Of a stretch of 64,000 nt of DNA, positions 55,666-64,000 are shown piece by piece. Below the pieces are notes generated by a model that saw nothing but the letters and a program-made list of their open reading frames with translations, made no database searches and had not been told where the DNA came from. Position numbers and translations under genes: made by a program. This stretch comes from Hemerocallis citrina (taxonomy: Eukaryota > Streptophyta > Magnoliopsida > Asparagales > Asphodelaceae). Location: contig CM030361.1 in assembly GCA_017893485.1 (NCBI GenBank), positions 138,216,461-138,280,460 on the forward strand. Reading direction: 5' to 3'. Each line of letters begins with the position of its first letter. Positions within the stretch are counted from its first letter, which is position 1.

Positions 55666-55681
55666 TAAAACTGACTGGGTT

Positions 55682-58003
55682 TAGAAGGCACTCAATCAAC
55701 CAGACTCAGTCTGGGCCAAAATGATTACTTACCATTATCATAGAAGACACAAAATTTGAGAATTATCCCCCTTTATCTCTCCCAACGCTTCCCCTTCTGG
55801 AAAGGTGTTTGGAAAGTGGTGGGCCCTTTTAAATGCAGTGTGCATAAACTTTGTGGCGAGGGCTCTACGGTCAAATTTTGGACCGATATCTGGATTGATA
55901 ACAACAAGATTGCGTCCAACCTCCCCCAATTATTCTCCCTTGCTTGGAATCCCCAGGCAGCGGTTGCAGATTACTTTCGCCTGGTTGGTAATCGTCGGGA
56001 ATGGCGTATTCCTTTTTAAGACTGGAGCTTGGGGACTTCCAAGAACCTTCCTTCCGCACACACTGACTAAGTACCATTGGCTAAGGACCAAGGGCTAAGC
56101 CATACTATAATAAGTCGAAGTCACTGCCTTCCCTGTAGTGAGATCTACCTACCGGGAACTCCGACAAAGAACCGGTCATCAAAAATCCAGAATGGACCAG
56201 TTCAGCACCTGAGGCAGTAGATTCCAGGCTCAAAGTCCAAAGATCGCCTTCAAAGGCAAATCTGTAGAGCTCTCCCTATCTCGCTTTTTCCTCAGTTTCA
56301 TAACCTCCTCTCCTTATTGCGTTCCTATAATTGGTTCCCTCGTGACGCCATTTCTTGGTGTTGGAATGGTTCAGGAGCCTATTCGGTTAAATCTTGCTAT
56401 AATTTCCTTAATTCGGGTGGTGTGGTTTCTCCCTTTCACAAGCTCATTTGGAAAGGTGTCGCGCCTCCTAAAGTCAAAATTCTTGTTTGGCTTGCTATCC
56501 ATGATAAACTTCCGGTTGATGTGCGCAACAAAAGGAACATCACTTGGGATAAAAAATGTGCCCTTTGTCTTACTCAGCATGAAGACAGGGTGCATTTATT
56601 TATTAACTGTCCGTTTATCCAGCCTCTTTGGGCAATCTGCAAGAGAGCATGGAATGTGCGAGGGAGGCCAACTTCCTTTCCAGAGTGGTGGTCTTCCTGG
56701 AGAACCAATCCGGTTGACCATTCTTTGCGTTCCTCATGGGATTTATCCATGATGGTGCTTATCTGGGTTGTCTGGAAAGAGAGGAATGATAGAATTTTTT
56801 CTAATTCTTCGCGTCCTATTATTTCGTTGGTGGAGGACCTTATCTTTTTCATGAGATTTTGGGCTTCCTTGCTCAAACCGGCTAAGCTAGTTAAACTTCA
56901 GCTTTACCATTTTTGATAATGCTTTGTGTTTTTTCACTATTAATGGTTTTCCCACTGCTCTTAATTAATTTCCCCTATTTCTTTTCTTGTTGCTATTTAA
57001 TTACTGATTTCCTGGTCCCTGTTGGTCTTTTCTTTAGCTATTACTTCTACTCACTATCTATTCTTGTCCTTCTGTGCAGAAATGATTTTGTGGGTTTCTA
57101 TCTCCGCTCTACTTCTCTGGGCGTGGTTTTCTTTGCTTCCTGCCTTTGGTTTTGTTGGTGTTCTAGGTTGCCTCATGGTTATCTTGGGGTTTTTTGGGGT
57201 AAGTCACCACAGCTTCGGCACTTTGGTAGCAGGTGGGCAGTGTGTCACTTGTTTGCTTTCTGTTTAGGTGCCTGTGGTGCGGTATTTTGGTAGCCTTTCC
57301 CTCTCTTTTTACAGCATGTTTGTATATCTCTATTCTCCCTGTTTGGTAGTGGTGGCTTAACACCGCGATTCCGGCCTGTGTGGGAGCTTTTGGTCTTCCT
57401 TTCTTTTGTTGCTACTTGATGCTGGTGTTCTGTTTGTCCTAGCTATATGTTTGTTGTGCTGTGTTTACTTTGGCCCGATGTGGTCACTGTGTGAGGAGTA
57501 TCTCTTATGTTTGTGGCGTTGTTTTTTCCTTATCTTGTTTCCGCTCCGTCAGCCCTCTTCTTTGGTGATGGGTAGCCAGGTGGTTGTGGTGTTGCCTACT
57601 TGGTTGTGGTGGTGTTTCTTTCTGTGCTGTCTGTTTGTTACATGTTGGCATTTGGGTGGCTCCATTTTCGGTGATTTTTCTTTGCGGTCCTTCTCTGTTG
57701 CCTTCCAGTTCTCTGGAGGTGTGCGTTGCTCTGGCTGTTGCTGTTGCGGATTGGCATTGGTCTTTTCGGTGGTCTGCAGGCGTCTCTCGCTGTGCTTGCT
57801 TGTAGCGACTACTTTGTTATCTGAGTGTTGTTGTTCATTTTATCTTTTCGTCACGTTTGTTTGTTTGGCATTCAGTTTCTGCCTTGTAAACTGTTTGGTT
57901 TTGTCCCTCTTTCAGTTTTGCTCTTGTAAACTGGTTTCTGTACATTTTTGTTATTAATATAGTTATGGGCTGGAGTCCTCCTACTCTATCCGCTTGCTCA
58001 AAA
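55682..58003 (+). mobile_element. 5'-truncated L1-type LINE (LINE 2), TSD TAAAACTGACTGGGTT
   Basis: The 16-bp sequence TAAAACTGACTGGGTT is present at 55666-55681 and 58004-58019. Between them lie the C-terminal part of an L1 ORF2 and a long 3' region rich in TTTGGTT and TGTTTGTTT. The tail is only CAAAA. Truncation at the 5' end and a long TSD are typical of L1 integration. Open frames in 56913-57957 are T-rich 3' UTR without domains. Confidence 0.9.
55756..56916 (+). pseudogene. LINE 2 ORF2 C-terminal part (zf-RVT region)
   Basis: The first piece reads FWKGVWKVVGPFKCSVHKLC, GEGSTVKFWTDIWIDNN, the region after the L1 reverse transcriptase. A frameshifted segment (56020-56310) follows. The second piece (56317-56916) contains WCWNGSGAYSVKSCYNFLN, WKGVAPPKVKILVWLAIHDK, CALCLTQHEDRVHLFINC and WVVWKERNDRIFSN, a zf-RVT domain. 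The RT itself is absent. Confidence 0.9.
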
Positions 58004-58019
58004 TAAAACTGACTGGGTT

Positions 58020-59180
58020 ATATATAAATCAGGTTCTATTTTCCCATAACATGAAGTACTAAAAACTTAAACAAAATACATGTATATACTCCACCATTAA
58101 GTTGGTTGCAAATGTTTGCCACTTTGTTGTGAGATTGGTAAATTAATGTTCCTGAAAGAAAAGGAACAAAAGTTGCAGAAATAATCAGCAGACAACCAAA
58201 ATTAACAAAACTTGTGCTTAATTATGTAAGTTATTTGACTCTCAGTTGATTAGCCTATTTAGAGCATTATTACCCTCACTGATTCAAGATACCATATATA
58301 TACAGTGAAGTTAGCAGCTTCCTAAATACCTAGTTATGAATTATTTCCATTTCCTATTGTTGCCGTCCTTATAAAAGGAAAAACTAAATTTTAGATATTT
58401 GGGTAGTTACTCTCACGTCTCAAGAACAACTTTTACTAGATTAAAAAAAATAATAAAAAAAAAAAACTGAATCACTTGGAGAACTAATTTTTCACTTTGT
58501 TTTCAATTTCTTGAGATTCAAATCATCTAAATCTGGTTGAAGCAGAATTCCATGGAATAAATAAGTTGGTTAATAAATCAAATTTACTACTGCTAATACT
58601 ACTACCCTAAATTCCATGATTCTCATGTCTATATTCTCTTCTCGTTCCTTTCTAATCATTAACAAAATTTGATCTCATCTAATCTTCATTCCATTAAATT
58701 GCAGCTCAGGGAAGTTTTATTCGCCAATCACTATATTTTTCTTGGACTAACACATTTTATATAAAACATACACAAATAATTAATTAATTGCTCTTTAACA
58801 ACCTTTTGTAGTAAAAGTATGTAAATGGCCAAGAGAAACATAAAGCAAATTCAGCAGGACACTTCCGGCAAAAAAGGACAGCAAAATAACAACTACATGC
58901 AAAAGAATAAAACGAAAATAATCTAAGTAGATAAGAACCTGTAAACTCCATAAGGTCTTGTAGAAGTTGATGTCAATAGAAACTCCTGAGACATGAAAAT
59001 AATAAATTGATTGAGCCGTTGAGGACTGCATGTAATAGTTATGAACCAACAAAAGAGTCCAGAAAATTAAGGAAAGAAAAAAAATAAGACACAAAAGAAC
59101 TTCAGGGTGAAAAGTACCATGAGGAAGATCTTTTTCATATTTGGTCTCTTTTGATGGGCTGAAAACTCCCTTTATATTAA
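58020..59180. other. AT-rich interval, weak membrane-type frame on the minus strand
   Basis: A 136-codon minus-strand frame (59205-58795) contains hydrophobic runs (LLCLIFFLSLIFWTLLLV and others) but has no homology I recognise, and its first codons lie in the adjacent transposon TIR. I regard it as probably chance. Poly(A) runs lie near 58440. Confidence 0.3.
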
Positions 59181-61032
59181 GAGCATCCACAATGGCATTT
59201 CTCAAATTTTATAATATGGCAGCTACAATAATAGCATATAGGGGAAGGTTGTGCAGTGGTTGTTTGCTATATTTTTCTCATTTATGATGTCGGACGGTAC
59301 ATGTTGTACCGTCCGCTTACGTGTCAAAGAATAAAAGGAAGAGACGGGAAAACATGTCCCGTCCCTCTCTTTTTTAAAAAAAAATAAGCGCGGTACAGTA
59401 TAACATATACCGTTGCGCAATATTTTTTAAAAAAGAATGGGAGAGACGGTATAACATATACCGTCCCTTTAAATAAATAAATTTAAAAAAAGGTACAAGT
59501 GTCGGACGGGATATGTTATCCCGTCCTAGAAAGAGGGCTTTAATTCTTGGGTGTGTGTATAAAAAGTAACTTTATTTAAAGCCTAAATGATTTTGCCCCA
59601 TCTTTTGTTATTAAATGACGCTTTTACCCCTACTTTCAACGTTATAAATCCTCCAATATGTGAAGGAGTTGCTCATTGTGCTCTCAGTACGCATTCTTCT
59701 TATAATTTTTTTTGCTCTCGGTTCTTATCTTTCCATCTTCAAATTTCTTAACTCCTCTCAATTTTATTGTAATCAAGATACGAAATATTTGCAATGTCTT
59801 CTTCAATTAAGCGATTTATTGGGAAAGTTAAATCAAGGCATTGGTCAGAGTCTACACCATCACAGTTCGCACCGTCACAAAACAGAAGCGAAGTAGAAAC
59901 AACTGCGCCTATCAATTATAGCGATCCATCAGAGTGGGTCAGAGTTGTCGATGATGGTCAACACATTTGTAAGCTGATTACGAAGGAACCTATAGGTGGA
60001 TTTGTTAATTTCAGAGAAAATTGGAAGAGACCGATAAAATCCTACAAGCTAGTTTGCTCTGTCCCTATAATAAAGCAGTTCATCGACAATGGGGGTTGGT
60101 CCCGTTTTTTTACTATCGATACAGAGAAGTCCTCGGCACATCTTGTTGAGGCTTTGGTTGAGAGATGGTGGGACACGACCCAAACTTTCCACCTTCCTGG
60201 CGATGAGTTGGGATTTACTCCATTAGACTGGGCAATGCTAACAAGTTTATCTATTGGAGTCGGTGAGTTTCCGACATGTAACGACGATGCATACCCCTTT
60301 GAGGTTGTCCAGTCTAGTTTCTTCCCAGAAATTACACCGAAAGATTGGAAATCTCACGGTATACGCATCTCTTTCTTAAAGAAGTATTTTGTGAAGGAAT
60401 GGATCAATGCAGCTATAGCCAATCCTGGAGTGGCAATGAAAGTTGGCAGAGCCTTCTTAATGTACTTTGTGGGTGAGTTTCTTCTGCCCAATGCTTTCGG
60501 TATAGTGAGATGTGGTTACCTAAAATTATAGACATTTGAGTTTTAAAGCAAAGAGACGTTGAAGAGAGACGTTGAAGGGTATTTTTGGAACAAAATAATA
60601 TAAATAATAATAATAATAATTTAAAACTCCATGGGACGGGACATGTTGTCCCGTCCGATCACTTTTGTGATCCGACGGGATAACATATCCCGTCTTAGGA
60701 GAATTATATTTTAAAAAAATTCGATGAAAAAATAATTAGGGGAAGGACGGTATAAGTTATACCGTCCGACCCCCATTTAAAAAATAAAAATAAAACAAAT
60801 TGGGGACGGTATATGTTATACCGTCCGAAGCGATCAAAATAAATTAAAATAAGAGGGACGGTATATGTTGTACCGTCCTTTATAATTTGAGAATCGCCAT
60901 TTTGTTTCTCATTTTTTTAGAATCGACTGTAGCCATTTTGAAAAAAAAATGGCAAAATAGAAAACGGCTGCAGCCTACCATTTCTCAAAATATGAGAAAT
61001 TGGCAAATATAACAAACGACTGTGGATGCTCT
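59181..61032. mobile_element. PIF/Harbinger-like element carrying a PMD gene fragment, TSD TAA
   Basis: Ends GAGCATCCACAATGGC and CGACTGTGGATGCTC are inverted repeats, flanked by TAA (59178-59180 and 61033-61035). At least ten dyads lie on both sides of the cargo, e.g. GACGGTACAT...TGTACCGTCC at 59290, GACGGGATAT...TATCCCGTCC at 59505, GACGGGACAT...TGTCCCGTCC at 60634 and GACGGTATAT...TATACCGTCC at 60804. No transposase is present. Confidence 0.88.
59794..60531 (+). pseudogene. Plant mobile domain (PMD, aminotransferase-like) fragment inside a DNA transposon
   Basis: A clean 245-codon frame starts MSSSIKRFIGKVKSRHW. It contains VEALVERWWDTTQTFHLPGD, ELGFTPLDWAMLTSLSIGVG and KKYFVKEWINAAIA, the signature of the plant mobile domain (PF10536-type). 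That domain is found in retro- and DNA transposons and in host proteins such as MAIN/MAIL1, which act in genome stability and silencing. PMD proteins are usually longer; here the frame ends with GIVRCGYLKL, midway through the domain, and dyad-rich transposon DNA follows. The open frame with no stops suggests recent capture or some constraint. It lies between the dyad clusters. It could be expressed as a short protein; that is not shown. Confidence 0.8.
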
Positions 61033-61035
61033 AAT

Positions 61036-61364
61036 AGCTGTGAGATTCGCTGTTATGCGATTAGCAAAAGATGGTGATATTTTACAACAGAGAATCAGGG
61101 CCGGCCTGGAGATCCGGGTTGCCCTAGCCTAGCCCATATTTTGTTGTCCCTTAGTATTTTTTTTTAATAATAACAACCAAAAGCAAAAGTAAAAGCAAAT
61201 AAAATAAATTTACGCAAAGCTTTGGAAAGCACCAAATGTACACTAAGCCATTGAACGCAATTTACGCAAAAATATTTCATGATTTAAAAAAAAAATCGTT
61301 CTTTGAACTAAAAATTTTGTAAGCTCCAACAAAGTTATATAACATTTAACAAACTAAGATTTAC
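61036..61364. other. Interval between the PMD element and the PHD exons
   Basis: A hAT-like terminal sequence (AGGGCCGGCCTGGAG...GCCCTAGCCTAGCCC) is at about 61097-61145. The second half of the PHD finger expected downstream of 61365 on the minus strand is not found here. Confidence 0.4.
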
Positions 61365-62200
61365 CTCTGTGGAAGGACCTTGGGCAGAGATCACAAAGAA
61401 TAAGGTCTCCACCATCCGCACAGATACTACAAAGATCATCATTTTCATTGACTGAAAATTTTCGATCTTTTAAATGGGAAACAGATAGCTCATGAAGTGA
61501 CACACCATTCGAAGTGTAAATATTATTATATCTGAAAAGCAATTGAAAAGAAGAACTGAGTAGGATTGTCAAAATTGAGAGAGTATAACCAAGGCATTCA
61601 AGTTTCCAATACTCACGACTTCCGTCTTGAAGCACGACCAGCATGAGCTTCAAATTGTAAAGGACTGACCTGCACGGCTGCATATTACAGTTGGAAATGA
61701 TGGTACCAAGAAGCATAATTTGAAGCAATCATGGAACCCAAAAACTAAATCTACTTATCACACGGTTGCAGCGATAACAGTATATTCCAGAATCTTTTAT
61801 ATACCCATCAAGTAGTTTCTGTCAATAAAAGGAACTTGTTAGTGAAAAAGACGAGGCATATAATGGTAAACTTAAGCAATAAAAATACTAATTGATTAAT
61901 AAATACCTGGACTTAAACATAATACCTACTTCGGTTCCCTCAGGTAAAATATCATCCATGAATACCAACTTGAGGAGGCGCAGATCCCTTCACAAATGAC
62001 AATTCAGATAATTAAGTCTAAGTTGAAGCACAAGATTTCTGGAAATTAATGCCTATTAATTAAAGATACTCACTTTCTCGTTAAATTTCCAGTGGCACTT
62101 TTCTTCTGAGAAGTGTTCTTTGATGAAACATCAGAAACACTCGGTTCTTGTCATTTTCATCCTTTGTCATAGTACCTATAGAATATCGCAATAAGAATTA
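61365..62200 (-). CDS. TDBD-PHD zinc-finger gene, partial (four or five exons)
   Basis: Plant TDBD-PHD proteins (IDM1/ROS4-like class) are nuclear proteins that read histone marks through the PHD finger. Exons seen on the minus strand: about 62200-62074 ([24 protein letters not shown] donor); 61987-61907 ([25 protein letters not shown]); from 61818 ([18 protein letters not shown]); about 61670-61618 ([17 protein letters not shown]); 61531-61365 ([44 protein letters not shown] donor). The order LPEGTEV, KLLDGY, GIYCxx[18 protein letters not shown] is that of the Tify-domain-binding domain followed by PHD. Phases mostly agree and I saw no stop inside the exons listed. The second half of the PHD and any acetyltransferase-like part are missing where the window meets hAT-like and Harbinger-like DNA. 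It may be a real gene with a distant 3' exon or a truncated copy. Confidence 0.75.
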
Positions 62201-63349
62201 AACCTCACTTGATTCTTGTCATTTTGAAAAACTTGAATAATGTAGTAAGATAATTAATATCCCTAAAACAAATAAATAATAGTGTAGTAAGATAATTAAT
62301 ATCCCTAAAACTTGAATAGTGTAATAAGATAATTAATATCCCAATTCCAGCAAATCAATATCCCTAAAACAAATAAATTACTATTCAAAATAATAGCAAG
62401 ATAATTACTATTTTTAAAATTACTAGCGACTCTAATTAAACAATATCAATGTAGGGGACTACATACATATTTTAATGTTTTGAAATTTGTAAGAGTATGA
62501 TGTGGTTGATTTACAAAATAAGAGTTTACTGATGACATATGTGAAGCACCCTGTATCTCTAATACTTTTAAAAAATCAATCTAAATTTATTATAAACTTA
62601 TTCATATTTCCGGAGACAGGAAAAGTAGTCCTGCCCATTTATCTCAAAGTTGGAGAGAGCTCCTGCTTCAACAACTCAAATAAGGCAAGGCTCTCTCTTT
62701 AGTTCATTCCAAATTTACTTCAAAAGGAAGCATAATGTTAAAATTCAAAGAATATAACAAGAATATATAACTTCAGGCAATCAAGTTAAAGGATGAAGTC
62801 GAGCAACTATTTGTTAAACACTATGCTGAAGAGTGAAGATGATAAGAGGAGGGCAATGAAGTATCTGTTACATAGTAACTGATCAAGTCATTCAATTTAG
62901 ATCCATCAAATATAAATTGAATTGTTCACAGCTGCAACTTATTAATAAAAAAATACTGTCCAGCCGTTCAAGCAGCAGAAATAAGCAGGAACCTGACTAA
63001 TATATTAAAAGAAATAATCAGCATTTGGAAGTGGATCATGTGAAGTACTAAAAATTCAATAAACCTGCAAAATCTACTTGTATACTCACATCAAATATAC
63101 AAATCTACAAATCTACAGACATAAAAATTCAATAAACCTGCAAAATCTACAAACATACAGTAAATCTACAATTACAGTAAATCTACAAATATACAAATCT
63201 ACATTGAATCTCACACATATATACAAATCACTAGTTCTTCACAGCAAATCACATCAACCAAACCAACTTGTATACTCATCAAAATTCACAGTAAATTACA
63301 TTAAATTGAAAGGAGAAGACGAAGAGAAGAAGAGTATATATAATACCTT
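62201..63349. other. AT-rich interval, probable intron of the PHD gene
   Basis: AATATCCCTAAAAC-type direct repeats lie at 62254-62370, and ACAAATCTACAAA repeats at 63090-63230. No exon is recognised. Confidence 0.4.
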
Positions 63350-63600
63350 TTGATGGATACTAGAAAGGAAAGACTAAAGGAGATTAGGGACTTAGGTAGG
63401 GTTAGGGTTAGGTTTAGGGTTTTAATGGAAAGGACGCCCTGTCGCCCATCAGAGCCTCGGTGGAGAAGGAGCTACAGTCGGATACTCGGAGGCGGTGGAG
63501 GAGCGGAGGAGCGGTGGAGGAATTTGGGTTTCCGATCGGGGATGGGAGAACGAGAAAGAGAAAGAGAAGAGAGTTTCAAAAAAGTTAAAAAATCAAACTT
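63350..63600 (-). promoter_or_regulatory. Probable leader of the PHD gene with telo-box-like repeats
   Basis: On the minus strand a CTCTTTCTCTTTCTCG-rich stretch (63600-63540) is followed by CCACCGCTCCTCC-type sequence and AAACCCTAAACC-TAACCCTAACCCTACC (63425-63393). Telo-box (AAACCCTAA) motifs and pyrimidine-rich leaders are common at plant transcription starts. The link to the exons at 62200 is an inference from strand and distance. Confidence 0.45.
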
Positions 63601-63629
63601 TACACATAGGCCCTTAATAAATTTTATTT

Positions 63630-63633
<4 letters not shown>

Positions 63634-63687
<54 letters not shown>
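63634..63687. repeat. (TA)n microsatellite, about 26 repeats
   Basis: An uninterrupted TA run lies just upstream (minus-strand sense) of the pyrimidine-rich leader. Open frames across it encode only Tyr-Ile repeats. Confidence 0.95.
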
Positions 63688-63690
<3 letters not shown>

Positions 63691-63911
63691 AGAGCGAGAG
63701 AAATCTTCGGTTGCTCACTACTTTGGTGAGCACTCACGAAAATGACAAATCTGAACTGCTCATATTATTCTACATGCTTAAGATATCTTAATAATAAAAA
63801 ATTAATTAATTTGAAATTCATTTGTCCATGATTTATATCATCACAAAATTGTATGGCTGAAAATTCTAACCGCATGATGGATGGGCAAATGAACTACAAA
63901 TTACTTATAAA

Positions 63912-64000
63912 GGTCTGTTTGGTTTGGTTTTTATTTTTATTTTTTGTTTTTCAAAACCCCAAAACTTGTTTGGTTATGTTGTTTTGTGAAAATAGTTTTC
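63912..64000 (+). mobile_element. Tourist-like element, left end only
   Basis: GGTCTGTTTGGTTTGG followed by GTTTTTCAAAACCCC and TTGTTTGGTTATG resembles the left TIR of a Tourist/PIF element. It runs off the window. Confidence 0.45.

Noticed and set aside
57406..57957. 183-codon Cys/Leu/Phe-rich frame as a membrane protein
   Set aside because: It lies in the T-rich 3' region of LINE 2, between ORF2 and the 3' TSD.
63350..63745. 131-codon frame ending in Tyr-Ile repeats
   Set aside because: Antisense of the probable leader plus the (TA)n run.

Overview
The window is nuclear DNA of a flowering plant. It shows intron-bearing fragments of plant genes (U-box/PUB, MADS-box SVP-type, nucleostemin-like NSN1, TDBD-PHD) and plant families of Gypsy, Copia, L1, CACTA, Mutator, PIF/Harbinger-like, hAT and Helitron elements. 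I could not place the species. I found no gene that is clearly complete and expressed; the window is a dense transposon nest carrying gene fragments, most of them broken. All boundaries below were read by eye from terminal repeats and target-site duplications (TSDs).

Region 1-14925 is one degraded Tat-like Gypsy derivative on the minus strand. It has a gag-like gene at 12868-9822, a TATA box at 12988-12993, an 87-90 bp tandem array upstream (13085-14925) and an array of the same family at the other end (1-335). Two giant solo LTRs split it: LTR A (336-3566, TSD AAAGA), which holds a 327-bp Helitron, and LTR B (3873-8858, TSD CTCAC), which holds a Pack-MULE (4167-5544, TSD ACCCACATT) carrying a PUB22/23-like fragment.

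Region 14926-20085 is a cluster of small DNA elements: several PIF/Harbinger-like elements full of about 22-bp inverted repeats, two Mutator-type MITEs with 9-bp TSDs, a hAT MITE with GGGTCC repeats, and a Helitron 5' end. Region 20086-27858 is a nearly full-length but inactivated L1 LINE with an 11-bp TSD. Then come another Harbinger-like element (28134-28738) and a 3.0-kb non-autonomous CACTA element (28993-32036, TSD CAC).

Region 32040-44780 is AT-rich and holds an SVP-type MADS-box fragment (36122-36376) and a truncated NSN1 pseudogene (37898-39020). A second copy of LTR B lies on the minus strand (40236-43825, TSD TTTAT), and several short repeats are dispersed here. Region 44780-50085 has a possible CACTA end, a Tourist-like element swollen by TAA repeats, a Myb/SANT-like exon, and a Harbinger-like element with a hAT nested in it.

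Region 50250-54967 is a Copia element whose gag-protease block is inverted relative to integrase-RT-RNase H. Region 55682-58003 is a 5'-truncated L1 with a 16-bp TSD. Region 59181-61032 is a Harbinger-like element carrying a plant mobile domain (PMD) fragment. Region 61365-63600 holds exons and a probable leader of a TDBD-PHD gene on the minus strand.

The most interesting signal is shared by elements of three superfamilies (Harbinger-like, Mutator, CACTA). Each carries many short inverted repeats whose two arms change together, so the dyad is kept while its sequence changes. Two of those elements also carry host-gene fragments between the dyads.
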